A stretch of DNA of 64,000 nt from Alistipes indistinctus YIT 12060 (GCF_025144995.1 NZ_CP102250.1:806001-870000); one strand, 5' to 3'. Numbered from the stretch's first letter, positions 34,942 to 44,915 are shown. The notes: a model not told the origin generated them from the letters alone. Made by a program: numbers and translations.

Positions 34942-37367
34942 ATGAAAAACTATTCGCCGCTTTTATCCTCTGCGCATTCACGAGCCTGGGCTTATCCGCG
35001 CGAACGCAGAACGACCGTCCCGTCACACTGAAAGGACACGCCGTGACCGAAGAGAAAGCCCCGGTAGATTATGCCACCGTCATGCTGACGGCGAAAGCCG
35101 ATTCGACGAAAGTTTACGGCTCCATTACCGACGAAAAGGGCGGCTTTACCGTGGAAATGCCCAAAGGCAGCTACCGGCTGAAAATATCCTTCATGGGATA
35201 CGACAGCTTCGAACGCGAAGTAAACCTCGCGGCAGACACCGATTTGGGCGAACTGACGATGAAACCCTCGTCGGTGATGCTGGACGAAGTGGTCGTCACT
35301 GCGAACATGGTTACCCGCGAAGCCGACCGTTTCGTGGTCAATGTCGCGGCGACTCCCCTTTCGGCGGGCAAAACCGGCAAGGAGATGCTCGCGCTCTCGC
35401 CGGGCGTCTGGATTACCGATAAAGGCGACCTGTCCGTGAACGGACGCGGCGGGACACAGGTAATCGTGAACGACCGGGTACTCAAAGAGACGGGCGAAGA
35501 GTTGGTCGCCTACCTGGAAAACCTCAAGGCCGAAGATATCCTGAAAATCGAAGTCATCCCTTACGCAGGAGCCGAGTACGATGCGAACGCCACGGGCGGC
35601 GTGATCAAAATCACACTCAAGAAACAACGCGAAGAAGGTCTCGAAGGAGCCGTCAGCATGCGTTATTACACCTCCATCGTAGACCAGAAAGCCTGGAACT
35701 ATCAGCCCAGCCTGAACCTCAACTACAAATACAACGCGCTGAGCCTTTACTCTAAAGTGGGTTACCGCCGTAACAACTGGACCGGCGGCAACATGGAAAG
35801 CGACCGATTCCTGGACCGGGACCGGATCATGGATGCAAACACCGGTATGGCACATCGCCAATCCCACACCACTTTTCAACTGGGCAGCGTTTACGACATC
35901 AACGACAAGCAAAGCGTCGGTGCAGAGTTCAATATGACCGAAAATCCTTATCACAACAACACCGACGGTACCGCACTCGCAATTGAAAGCGGAAACTCCC
36001 TCACGTCACAATCGCTTTCCCGTAGCACAACGGACTACTCGCTGATGAGCTTCACGGCGAACTACTCGCTCAAACTCGACACGCTCGGCTCGACTTTCAA
36101 GACCGTCGCAAACTACACCTACCGCAATAAGGAAGATTCGGTATATTACCACACGAACTACAGCGGCATGATGAACTACGACAGTACTTCGCGTTACATG
36201 CCCACCGCGCGGTACGACATGTTCGCGATACGCAGCGATTTCGACATCGCGCTCAGCAAAAGCTCCAAACTCGCTACCGGATTAAAATACCAACGCAACA
36301 CGATGGATAACGTCAATCCTTACGACTACTTCAAAAACGATATTTGGATCCCGCTGCCCGAACGCAGCAGCATCAACAAGTACACCGAGAACATCGGGGC
36401 GCTGTATGCCAGTTTCTCGACCAAATTCCGCAACAACACTTCATTGCTCGTGGGCCTGCGGGGCGAATACACGTACGCCGTACCGGCCACCAACAGCCAA
36501 TACGTTTCCGAGCGACAAAAGTATTTCGACCTCTTCCCGAACGCGAACCTGTCGATTCCGCTGAACAAAAAACAGAGCCAGATGATTATCCTCGGTTACG
36601 GACGCAAAATCGGACGACCGTCATTTTGGCAACTGAGCCCATTCCGCCAACAACTATCCGACTATATGTTCATGGAAGGCAACCCAAAATTAAAACCGTC
36701 CTATACAAACGATTACACGCTCACCTGGGTGCTCTTTCGCAAATATACGCTGACGCTCGGCGCACAGGAGGTAAAAGATGCGTTCAGTATAATCGTCGAC
36801 ACCGATCCTTCCGACTCGAACATCCAAATCGCCCGGCAAAGCAATATGCCCAAACGGATGAATTACAACGCGAGCCTCAGTATCCCGGCCCAGATTACCA
36901 AATGGTGGATGCTCAACGCGAACCTGAACGGCAGCCGCAACGAGAACACGCTGATGCAACGGGACGTACCTCAAAAGGAGATTATCTTTACTTTCCGCGG
37001 AAACATGAGCAACACCTTCACCTTCAAGAAAAACTACAATTTCATGATCGAGGCATTCTACATGAGCCCGTCACTGGAAGGAAACGTCCGGGTGGGGGCC
37101 TTCCACATGGTCAATGCAGGCCTGAAAGGCAACTTCTTTGACAAAAAGCTGACAGCGACTTTTTATGTATACAATATCTTCGACATGCGCGGGTCGACGA
37201 TCACCTTCCAACAAGACAACACCTACACACGTTTCAATCAATGGGGCAACTACCGCTCGCTCGGCCTTTCGCTGCGCTACAGCTTCCAGGCCGGCAAAAA
37301 AATCAGGGTCAAAACCGTCGACGGCAGCGAACAAGATAACGGCGGCGGAGGTGGAGGAGGATTTTAA
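34942..37367 (+). CDS. TonB-dependent-receptor-like outer-membrane protein, start codon out of frame
   Basis: About 807 residues of a CarboxypepD_reg-like domain (VTLKGHAVTEEKAPVDYATV to MGYDSFEREV), a plug domain (LDEVVVTANMVTREADRFVV, with DILKIEVIPYAGAEYDA) and an OMP_b-brl_3 beta-barrel, ending in a Gly-rich tail and Phe. The only suitable start, ATG at 34942, is one base out of frame: after ATG there are five A's where six would read MKKLFAAFILCAFTS, a perfect signal peptide. The frame can only be opened from a TTG at 34875, inside the promoter. Either a sequencing error, a real frameshift or a slippage-controlled switch. Paralogous to the next gene. Confidence 0.8.
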
Positions 37368-37523
37368 CTTTCCAACAAAGATTACCGCAAACCGGCACTC
37401 CTATTCTTAAACTCGACTATAAAAAACATACGCACGATGCCTAAAATCAGAAATCCGGGAGTCTAATAGAATAAAAAAACTATTTTTATCTCTTAAACCA
37501 TTAACCTACGAACACCTACCGCC

Positions 37524-39971
37524 ATGAGATCACTGTTCACCATCCTGCTGGCCACCGCACTGGCGATTCCGGCGCCACGGGCACAGGCCCAGAATGCATC
37601 CGACCTGACATTGAAAGGCCGCACCGTCAATGACAAAGGGGCGGTAGTCGACTATGCCACCGTATCGGTAAGTTCGGTACAGGATTCCACAAAAACGTAC
37701 GGCACGGTCGGAGACGACAAGGGGGCTTTCGAAGTCAGACTTCCCCGGGGAGACTACCGGCTGAAAATATCTTTCATGGGATACGAAAATCTCGAACGAC
37801 AGATCGAACTGAACTCCGATACCGACCTGGGCGATCTGACGATGCACCCGTCCGCCGTCACGCTCGATGAAGTTGTGGTGACCGGGAACATCATCACCCG
37901 TGAAGCAGACCGTTTCATAGTCAATCTGGCCAACACTCCGCTGGCTATCGGACGCGACGGCAAAGAGATCATGTCGCTGGCGCCGGGTGTATGGATCAGT
38001 GAAAAGGGGGAGATCTCGGTCAACGGACGCAAAGGCACCCGCGTGATGGTAAACGACCGTCTGCTGCGGGAAACGGGCGAAGACCTGCTTGCCTATTTGC
38101 AAAACCTGAAAGCGGAGGATATCCTGAAAATCGAGGTCATCCCTTATGCCGGAGCGGAATACGACGCCGACATGACCTCGGGCATCATCAAGATCACGCT
38201 CAAAAAACAGCGCAACGACGGCATGGAGGGCTCGGCCACCATGCGTTACGGACACTCGCTGGTCAACGACATGACCTGGTACCTGCAGCCCGCCGTGAAT
38301 CTCAAATACCGCAACAACAAACTGAGCCTTTACACCGACTTTTCACTGAACCGCAACAAGTCCGGCAACACGGTCTCAGGAATAAATCAATTCCATACCG
38401 GCGACCAAGTCACACAAACCTCCGGCGGGAAACTGTACAACCTGGGCTCCTACAAAACACTCCGGGTAGGCGGGGTGTACGACATCGACGATCGCCAAAG
38501 CGTCGGATTGGAGGTCAATTACACGCATTCGCCTTCCACAGGCAATAACCGGAACGACCTGACGATGCAAAGCGGCGACGAGGTGACCGACGTCCAAAGC
38601 CTCTACCTGAGCGACAACCTCAATTACCGGATCAGCGTTTCGGGCAACTACATCCTCAATCTCGACACGCTCGGCTCGACATTCAAACTGCTGCTGGACT
38701 ACAACCGCCGCAACGGGGACGACCATTCGGACTACCACAGCCTCTATTCGGGTTTCCGAAACCTCGACTCGACCTATCGCAGCGATATCATTACGCTCAA
38801 CAATATCTACTCGGCCACAGCCGATTTCGACATCGCCCTGAGCAAAGTATCGAAACTCACCACCGGCATCAAATACACGAACAACGGGATGGATAACTCG
38901 ACTTTGTACGAATACCTGAAAAACGAATCATGGCACAAAATCGGCGCGCTGACCAACCTGAACAAATACAATGAAAACATCAGCGCGCTCTACGCGAAGT
39001 TCTCGACCCGCTTCAAAAACAACTTTGCCCTGTCGCTGGGCCTGCGCGGCGAGTATACCTATGCCGTTCCGTCGACCAGTAGTACCGTGATTACCGACAA
39101 GCAAAACTATTTCGGCTTGTTCCCGAACGCGAACCTGTCGATGCCGCTGAACAAAAAGCAGAGCCAGATGCTTATCCTCGGTTACAGCCGCAAAATCCAG
39201 CGGCCGTGGTTTTGGGCGCTGAATCCGTTCCGCAGGCCTCTTTCCGAATATTCGTATATCGAAGGCAATCCCAGGCTTACTCCCGCCTACACGAACGAAG
39301 TCAACCTCACTTGGGTCTTCGCCCATAAATACAGCCTGAGCTTCGGTACGCAGCTCACCAAAGACAACATCCAGCAGATTCTGGTAACCGACCCGACCAA
39401 TCCCGACGCGATCGTTTACCGGTTCGAGAACATGCCGCACATGAACCTGTGGTTCGTAAACCTCAGCGTACCGGCCCAGATCACCAAATGGTGGCAGATG
39501 ACGTTCAACGCGACGGGAATCAATTTCCGTTCGAAACTGTCGGGGCAGCCCATCACCATCCAAAACAGTATTATGGGCAATATGGACAACACATTCACCA
39601 TTCATAAGGAGAAAAAATGGTACGTCGACCTGGGCGGCAACTACCAGTCACCGATAGCCGTCGGCAATATCCGCATGGGACATTACTATACGATTAACGG
39701 CGGACTCAAGCATACTTTCGCCAAAGACCGCATGACCATGAGCATCTATGTAAACGACATATTCAACTCCGGAACCGTACGGGTAACCGGAACCGATCCG
39801 TCGGTCACGAACGTATCCGTCATGCAGGGCAGCTTCCGCAGGCTCGGCATCTCATTGCGCTACAATTTCAAGGCAGGTAAGAAAATCAAGGTCAAGAACG
39901 TTCAATCCGGAGCCGGAGACGAACAGTCGAGGCTTTCGGGCGGAGCCAGCGCGCCCGGCGGCGGCAATTGA
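37524..39971 (+). CDS. TonB-dependent-receptor-like outer-membrane protein (paralogue)
   Basis: An 815-residue outer-membrane protein with an intact signal peptide (MRSLFTILLATALAIPAPRA then QAQ), CarboxypepD_reg-like domain (LTLKGRTVNDKGAVVDYATV), plug (LDEVVVTGNIITREADRFIV) and OMP_b-brl_3 barrel. It parallels the preceding gene along its full length, including KISFMGYE, SLAPGVWISEKGEISVNGRK and LKAEDILKIEVIPYAGAEYDA, showing a tandem duplication with divergence. No TonB box is obvious, so energy-dependent import is not certain. The C-terminal tail is Ser/Gly-rich rather than poly-Gly. Confidence 0.88.
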   Translation: MRSLFTILLATALAIPAPRAQAQNASDLTLKGRTVNDKGAVVDYATVSVSSVQDSTKTYGTVGDDKGAFEVRLPRGDYRLKISFMGYENLERQIELNSDTDLGDLTMHPSAVTLDEVVVTGNIITREADRFIVNLANTPLAIGRDGKEIMSLAPGVWISEKGEISVNGRKGTRVMVNDRLLRETGEDLLAYLQNLKAEDILKIEVIPYAGAEYDADMTSGIIKITLKKQRNDGMEGSATMRYGHSLVNDMTWYLQPAVNLKYRNNKLSLYTDFSLNRNKSGNTVSGINQFHTGDQVTQTSGGKLYNLGSYKTLRVGGVYDIDDRQSVGLEVNYTHSPSTGNNRNDLTMQSGDEVTDVQSLYLSDNLNYRISVSGNYILNLDTLGSTFKLLLDYNRRNGDDHSDYHSLYSGFRNLDSTYRSDIITLNNIYSATADFDIALSKVSKLTTGIKYTNNGMDNSTLYEYLKNESWHKIGALTNLNKYNENISALYAKFSTRFKNNFALSLGLRGEYTYAVPSTSSTVITDKQNYFGLFPNANLSMPLNKKQSQMLILGYSRKIQRPWFWALNPFRRPLSEYSYIEGNPRLTPAYTNEVNLTWVFAHKYSLSFGTQLTKDNIQQILVTDPTNPDAIVYRFENMPHMNLWFVNLSVPAQITKWWQMTFNATGINFRSKLSGQPITIQNSIMGNMDNTFTIHKEKKWYVDLGGNYQSPIAVGNIRMGHYYTINGGLKHTFAKDRMTMSIYVNDIFNSGTVRVTGTDPSVTNVSVMQGSFRRLGISLRYNFKAGKKIKVKNVQSGAGDEQSRLSGGASAPGGGN

Positions 39972-40105
39972 CCTCCACTCGGCCGCTTTGGACACCATAA
40001 ACTTCTCAAAACAGACGCCCACTCCCTACCGAAAAACTGAAACCAAAAAAGGAAACGAACACCTTATTTAAACGATAGATTTCCCAACATCTAAAACCGC
40101 ACGAT

Positions 40106-40642
40106 ATGAAAAAAACACTGCAAGTGAACATAGGAGGCCGCCCCTTCATCATCGATGAAGACGCATACCTGACTCTCCGGCAATACCTCGACGAGGTAGG
40201 CATCCGGCTGGACGGATCGGAGAGCAGCGAGGTGATGGAGGATATCGAGACCCGGATCGCCGACCTGTTCCAGGAAACCCTCTCGTCACGCATTCAGGTC
40301 GTCAACCTCGATGCCGTACGCCACGCTATTGCCATCCTGGGCAGTGCCAAAGAGTTCGGCGAACCCATCCGTCAAACCACCCCGGACTCCGTCGGGGAGC
40401 AACAACCCCCATCCCCGACTGTCAAAAAACGGTTTTACCGCAGCCGTTACGACCGGATGCTGGGAGGCGTTTGCGGAGGCATTGCCCGTTATTACGACCT
40501 CGATCCATTGCTGGTCCGTATCATCACTCTCGTCCTGGGCGTTTTCACCGGTCTGGCGATCCTTCCCTATATCATCCTGTGGATCGTCGCCCCGATGGAA
40601 CCCCGGCAAATTACCGAAGGCACAGATTTGAAAGACCAATAA
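40106..40642 (+). CDS. PspC-domain protein (short form)
   Basis: A 178-residue protein with an N-terminal soluble region (1-95) beginning KTLQVNIGGRPFIIDEDAYL, which repeats in the longer PspC protein downstream, and a C-terminal PspC domain (YDRMLGGVCGGIARYYDLDP, then two hydrophobic helices through LPYIILWIVAPM). PspC proteins sit in the inner membrane and respond to envelope stress. First gene of a four-gene set with PadR, long PspC and a DUF5668-like protein, with gaps of 12-13 bases. Confidence 0.85.
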   Translation: MKKTLQVNIGGRPFIIDEDAYLTLRQYLDEVGIRLDGSESSEVMEDIETRIADLFQETLSSRIQVVNLDAVRHAIAILGSAKEFGEPIRQTTPDSVGEQQPPSPTVKKRFYRSRYDRMLGGVCGGIARYYDLDPLLVRIITLVLGVFTGLAILPYIILWIVAPMEPRQITEGTDLKDQ

Positions 40643-40655
40643 AAACAAGACCGTT

Positions 40656-41000
40656 ATGGCTGTTAATGTAGATAACATAAAAGCTCAGATGCGCAAGGGA
40701 ATCCTCGAGTATTGCATTCTCTCGATTATTTCCCGCGGCGACTCGTACGCGTCGGCCATCATCAGCGAGCTGAAAGCCGCAGAGATGATCGTAGTGGAGG
40801 GAACGCTCTACCCGATCCTGACGCGCCAGAAAAACCAAGGTTTGCTCTCTTACCGCTGGGAAGAGTCTCCTCAGGGCCCCCCCCGCAAGTACTACACCAT
40901 CACCGACCTGGGCCGGGAGTACCTCGCTGCACTCGACGTGGCATGGCAGGAATTCGTCACGCAAATCGGAATGATCCGCAACGGATCGGTAAACCGCTAA
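40656..41000 (+). CDS. PadR-family transcriptional regulator
   Basis: A 114-residue winged-helix regulator. It opens with KAQMRKGILEYCILSIIS, then SYASAIISELKAAEMIVVEGTLYPILTRQKNQGLLSYRWEESPQGPPRKYYTI, which includes the full PadR signature ending in the PRKYY wing. Single-domain PadR-s2 type; it likely represses its own operon or senses a membrane-active compound. Lies between two PspC genes, a common Bacteroidota arrangement. Confidence 0.94.
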   Translation: MAVNVDNIKAQMRKGILEYCILSIISRGDSYASAIISELKAAEMIVVEGTLYPILTRQKNQGLLSYRWEESPQGPPRKYYTITDLGREYLAALDVAWQEFVTQIGMIRNGSVNR

Positions 41001-41012
41001 ACAGACAAAGAG

Positions 41013-42233
41013 ATGAAAGAGACCACCAACGTCAGCATTGCCGGAATCGCTTTCCGGCTCGATAACGAGGGATACCTGCAACTCAAGAACTACCTCACGC
41101 GGATCGAACTGGGTTACAAAAACAATCCCGACGGAGCGGAAATCCTCGCCGATATCGAGGCCCGCGTCTGCGAACTGATCCTCAACCAGCAATCGGCCGA
41201 CCAACTCGTGCCGGCGGACCGCATCCGCGACATCATCGAGCAACTCGGGATGCCGGACGACTTCCCCGCGACGGACAATACGGAAACCGACGGAACGGGA
41301 ACGTCCATCGACAGAAACGCCGTTCTTCCGAACGAAGAAAACGGGTCCGGGCATTCCCCGCTGCCTCGCCGTCTGTACCGCAACCCGGAAGGTGCAAAAC
41401 TGGGAGGGGTATGCAGCGGGTTGGGCACCTATTTCAATGTCGAACCGGTTTTTATCCGGCTCGCTTTTCTCGCCCCGATTCCGCTGATCCCGCTATCGGC
41501 CATCATCACGCACGACGGGGCACCCTCCGCTTTCTTCGCGATTCTCTTCTCTGCTTTTTTCCTGCTCTATTTCCTGCTGTGGTTCTCCATCCCGATGGCA
41601 CGAACCCCGCGCCAAAAGCTCGAAATGCGGGGTGAACGGATCACCGCATCTTCGATCCAGAAAGGCTTGCAAAACGATTTTCGCCAGATCCAGCCTTCAC
41701 GCAAAAGCGAACGAAGCGCCTCGATCTGGGCAGACCTGGTTTATATTCTGGGACGGATCATGCTTTTCTTCGTCAAGTTCATCACAGTAGTAGTTGCGTG
41801 CGGTTTGCTGATCGGCGCCCTGGCAGCACTTTTCATGACAATCGTCATGATGAAAGGCGCGGCCGGTTCACCCGAAGTATTGCAAATCATGGGCATACAT
41901 ATTCATGCCTGCGATTTCTCAGGTACGGGCTTCCTGCTGGTCATGCTCTCCGCAATCCTGCCGATGCTGGGAATCAGCTACCTACTGATGGGGCTTGTAC
42001 TGCAACTGCCCAAACTGAAAAAAGTGCTTTCGGCCCTGTTCGGTATCTGGCTGATCATCGCGATCTTCGCGGTCGTGATCGTGGCCAGGGGGCAGTATAT
42101 GCCCGGTGACAGCAATGATAGCCAACCGCAGATTCCCATTTCACAGCATGACACGATACGGGTGGAAACGATCCGCATCGGCGATTCGACCGTTACCGAT
42201 ACGGTCCGTATCGAATATTTTACCGAACCCTAA
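41013..42233 (+). CDS. PspC-domain membrane protein (long form)
   Basis: A 406-residue membrane protein. Residues 1-90 repeat the N-terminal soluble domain of the short PspC protein (VSIAGIAFRLDNEGYLQLKNYL), followed by a PspC domain (EGAKLGGVCSGLGTYFNVEP and hydrophobic helices), and a C-terminal part with about four more TM helices (for example FFVKFITVVVACGLLIGALAALF) and a short polar tail. Probable envelope-stress or membrane-homeostasis component acting with the PadR regulator ahead of it. Confidence 0.87.
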   Translation: MKETTNVSIAGIAFRLDNEGYLQLKNYLTRIELGYKNNPDGAEILADIEARVCELILNQQSADQLVPADRIRDIIEQLGMPDDFPATDNTETDGTGTSIDRNAVLPNEENGSGHSPLPRRLYRNPEGAKLGGVCSGLGTYFNVEPVFIRLAFLAPIPLIPLSAIITHDGAPSAFFAILFSAFFLLYFLLWFSIPMARTPRQKLEMRGERITASSIQKGLQNDFRQIQPSRKSERSASIWADLVYILGRIMLFFVKFITVVVACGLLIGALAALFMTIVMMKGAAGSPEVLQIMGIHIHACDFSGTGFLLVMLSAILPMLGISYLLMGLVLQLPKLKKVLSALFGIWLIIAIFAVVIVARGQYMPGDSNDSQPQIPISQHDTIRVETIRIGDSTVTDTVRIEYFTEP

Positions 42234-42245
42234 AACTTTTAAACC

Positions 42246-42635
42246 ATGGAAATCATCAATAACAACTACAATCCGGCCGGTGGTCCGACTTCATCCAACG
42301 GTCGTCCGTCCGGGCCGGACAACCAGGCCCGCAACCTCTTTTTCGGAACCCTGTTGGTCGCTGCCGGTTTCCTCTGGCTGCTGCGAGATTTTCATGTGGT
42401 TCCCTACTGGCTGTTCAATACGATCTTTTCGTGGCAAATGTTACTGGCCGTCACCGGCGCCTACCTGCTCACCATCCGGCGCTGGATCGTGGGATGGATC
42501 ATGCTGGCCGCAGGCCTCTGCCTGGTCATCCTCGACCTGACGGGGATCCATGTCTCATTTGCAAAAATCATTTTTCCGTTGGTCCTCATTTCCGCCGGAG
42601 CAGCTATCATATTAAGTATCAATAAGCAGCAATAA
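42246..42635 (+). CDS. DUF5668/LiaF-TM-like membrane protein
   Basis: A 129-residue protein: about 30 polar residues, then four closely spaced TM helices starting NLFFGTLLVAAGFLWLLRDF and ending KIIFPLVLISAGAAIIL. The pattern matches the short LiaF-type transmembrane (DUF5668) domain. Last gene of the PspC/PadR cassette, 12 bases after the long PspC gene. Function in envelope sensing is inferred from context only. Confidence 0.78.
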   Translation: MEIINNNYNPAGGPTSSNGRPSGPDNQARNLFFGTLLVAAGFLWLLRDFHVVPYWLFNTIFSWQMLLAVTGAYLLTIRRWIVGWIMLAAGLCLVILDLTGIHVSFAKIIFPLVLISAGAAIILSINKQQ

Positions 42636-42722
42636 CCCAACACCCGTTTTGACGGCATGCACAATCCTATATTAAAAAATATTAAAATTTAGGTACCAAA
42701 TATGCAGTGTCGTTATTATTGC

Positions 42723-42730
42723 TAAATTTG
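42723..42730 (+). promoter_or_regulatory. -7 element for pfkA
   Basis: TAAATTTG matches TAnnTTTG, about 25 bases before the ATG at 42756. No clear -33. Confidence 0.55.
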
Positions 42731-42755
42731 CGCAGTAAAAACAAAACGGAATACT

Positions 42756-43736
42756 ATGGCTGAGATCAAGTGTATCGGCATTCTGACATCCGGCGGCGAT
42801 GCGCCGGGCATGAACGCGGCAATCCGTGCGGTCACGCGTACCGCCATTTATAACGGCTTTGAGGTCAAAGGGATCATGAGGGGTTACAAAGGATTGATCA
42901 CCAATGAGATCATCCCGTTCAAAACCCAGAACGTAAGCAATATCATCCAGCAGGGGGGTACAATCCTCAAGACGGCCCGCTGCATGGAGTTCATGACACC
43001 CGAAGGCCGCAAACTCGCCTATGAGAACATGACCGCCCAGGGCATCGACGCACTGGTGGTGATCGGCGGCGACGGTTCGCTCAGCGGAGCGCGCATTTTC
43101 GCGTCGGAATACAATTTCCCGATCGTCGGAATGCCCGGAACCATCGATAACGACCTGTTCGGTACCGATACGACGATCGGATACGATACGGCGCTGAATA
43201 CCATTATGGAAGCCGTGGATAAGATCCGCGACACGGCCTCTTCCCACGAACGGCTTTTCTTTATCGAAGTGATGGGACGTGAGGCGGGTTTCCTCGCCCT
43301 CAACGGTGCGATTGCCTCGGGGGCCGAAGCGGCTATCATCCCGGAAATCGCTACCGAGGTCGACCAACTGAGCGAACTGATCGGCAACGGTTTCCGCAAA
43401 TCGAAAAACAGCAGTATCGTGCTGGTGGCGGAGAGCGAACTGACCGGCGGAGCGACCGGACTGGCCGAACGTGTCAAGAATGAGTTCCCGCAATACGACG
43501 TGCGTGTGACGATCCTCGGCCACATCCAGCGCGGCGGTTCGCCCTCCGCGAGCGACCGCATCCTGGCCAGCCGCATGGGCGAAGCTTCGATCAACGCCCT
43601 GCTCGAAGGACAGCGCAACGTAATGATCGGTATCCAAAACGACGAACTGGTCTACATTCCCTTCAGCAAGGCGATCAAAAACCAAAAACCGATCAACCGG
43701 GATCTGCTCAATACGATTAAAATACTATCGATCTGA
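42756..43736 (+). CDS. pfkA: ATP-dependent 6-phosphofructokinase
   Basis: A 326-residue glycolytic kinase phosphorylating fructose-6-phosphate. The ATP loop [19 protein letters not shown] is at 8-26, the nucleotide site reads [10 protein letters not shown] with Gly rather than the Asp of PPi-dependent enzymes, and the catalytic [12 protein letters not shown] carries the base Asp. [13 protein letters not shown] and [14 protein letters not shown] are also typical. Length fits the bacterial ATP-PFK group A. Monocistronic, with its own promoter and terminator. Confidence 0.97.
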   Translation: MAEIKCIGILTSGGDAPGMNAAIRAVTRTAIYNGFEVKGIMRGYKGLITNEIIPFKTQNVSNIIQQGGTILKTARCMEFMTPEGRKLAYENMTAQGIDALVVIGGDGSLSGARIFASEYNFPIVGMPGTIDNDLFGTDTTIGYDTALNTIMEAVDKIRDTASSHERLFFIEVMGREAGFLALNGAIASGAEAAIIPEIATEVDQLSELIGNGFRKSKNSSIVLVAESELTGGATGLAERVKNEFPQYDVRVTILGHIQRGGSPSASDRILASRMGEASINALLEGQRNVMIGIQNDELVYIPFSKAIKNQKPINRDLLNTIKILSI

Positions 43737-43754
43737 CATCGGTTTTCACTCCTT

Positions 43755-43784
43755 AAAAAGCGGTTCTTGAGAGCCGCTTTTTTT
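43755..43784 (+). terminator. Terminator of pfkA
   Basis: AAAGCGG pairs with CCGCTTT around a small loop, followed by a run of seven T's; 18 bases after the stop codon. Confidence 0.88.
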
Positions 43785-43859
43785 ATCGGCAGGATTGTAT
43801 TTCGGGTCGGCAGAAAAGGTCGATTCATCGTGAAAACAGCCGTATCGGAAGCCGGTCCC

Positions 43860-43890
43860 TTGCTGATTCACAATCTTGTCCCTATATTTG
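43860..43890 (+). promoter_or_regulatory. Full promoter ahead of the structured leader/RNA
   Basis: TTG (43860-43862), a 20-base spacer and TATATTTG (43883-43890), an excellent match; predicted start near 43897, 251 bases before the nearest start codon. Confidence 0.7.
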
Positions 43891-43896
43891 TAACCT

Positions 43897-44045
43897 ATTC
43901 ATAGGCGACCGGATGCCTCGGCCAGCCCGTTTCGGAAATCTTTCCGAAAGGCCGAACAAACAGCCGGACAACATGGTGAGTAGTAGTGTTTGTAGGAAGA
44001 AGCACTGCCCCGAAGCGCAAGCCCGGGTGCAGTGCTTCGTTCGTT
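43897..44045 (+). ncRNA. Candidate structured RNA or long structured 5' leader
   Basis: About 150 bases after a consensus promoter and containing no convincing reading frame. Three helices are visible: an extended hairpin (CGGCC/GGCCG closing TTTCGGAA/TTCCGAAA, 43919-43954), a long-loop helix (ACAAACA at 43956-43962 with TGTTTGT at 43987-43993), and a 10-bp hairpin (GAAGCACTGC with GCAGTGCTTC, 43999-44038) whose loop contains a further CCC/GGG. It ends about 100 bases before the barrel gene. Either an independent small RNA or a regulatory leader. I do not recognise it as 6S, tmRNA, RNase P, SRP RNA or a known riboswitch. Confidence 0.5.
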
Positions 44046-44147
44046 TATGGCACCTTTTTTGAAACACGTACGGTAGATTGGGTTCGGTAGCAACCTGAAC
44101 CGAAGAAGAACCTATACAAGATTATTTTAATTAAATCGATTATTACC

Positions 44148-44705
44148 ATGAAAAAAGGTTTACTTGCAATTTTTGCAATGCTGTGTGTAACGGCCACCGC
44201 CTCGGCCCAGGGTTGGGGATTCGGTCCTAAAGTAGGTGCCACTTTCGCGAACGTGAACGGTCTCGAGGGGACGAAAATGAAAGCTGGCGTCGTTGCCGGT
44301 ATGTTTGCCGAGCGCGACATCAACAACTGGTTCAGCATACAAGCCGAACTGTTATGGAGCCAGCAGGGGTACCATCAAAAAATGGCGGGCGAAGCGTTCG
44401 ATACTCGACTCAGCTATGTGTACCTGCCCGTCGTGACCAAATACTACCTGATCGGCGGCATGAACGTACAGCTGGGTGCACAGTTCGGTTATCTGGTGAC
44501 CTCGAAAGCAACCGGAAGTCCGAGCCTGAAGCCGGTTATCAACAAATACAACGTAGACGCGCTGGTGGGCTTGGGTTACGACTTCAACTGCGGGCTGATG
44601 ATCGAAGGCCGCTACAACATCGGGCTGACGAACCTTCAGCGCACAAATGATCCGCTGGACCTGCGCAACGCCACGATGGAAGTGATGGTCGGCTGGAAAT
44701 TCTAA
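44148..44705 (+). CDS. PorT-family outer-membrane beta-barrel protein
   Basis: A 185-residue exported barrel: signal peptide ending TASAQ, then GWGFGPKVGATFANVNG, ELLWSQQGYH, the PVVTKYYLIGG segment typical of PorT-like porins, and a last strand ending VGWKF. Such proteins fold into eight-strand outer-membrane barrels of mostly unknown function. A strong terminator follows. The structured RNA region lies directly upstream. Confidence 0.83.
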   Translation: MKKGLLAIFAMLCVTATASAQGWGFGPKVGATFANVNGLEGTKMKAGVVAGMFAERDINNWFSIQAELLWSQQGYHQKMAGEAFDTRLSYVYLPVVTKYYLIGGMNVQLGAQFGYLVTSKATGSPSLKPVINKYNVDALVGLGYDFNCGLMIEGRYNIGLTNLQRTNDPLDLRNATMEVMVGWKF

Positions 44706-44780
44706 CCACAGGATATGACTGGGCCCTGAGGCCCGGGTCGTCTATCCGGGAGGGGATCGCAAGTATCCCATTGTAAGAAA

Positions 44781-44818
44781 AGTGCAATATACTGACGATT
44801 CAGTTATTGCACTTTTTT
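44781..44818 (+). terminator. Terminator after the PorT-like gene
   Basis: AGTGCAATA pairs with TATTGCACT and ACTGA with TCAGT, leaving a 4-base loop, followed by a T-run. Lies between convergent genes. Confidence 0.88.
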
Positions 44819-44915
44819 ATTGGGGTCGGGACAAAGTGATTCGACAATCCGGCAACCCCGTTTACCCCTGCAGAACGTCACAAAAAACTGCAACAGCCGC
44901 TCTTATACTCTTCAT

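Noticed and set aside
44090-44112. Possible hairpin (GGTTC with GAACC) just before the PorT-like gene
   Set aside because: Only five base pairs; too weak to call a regulatory element on its own.
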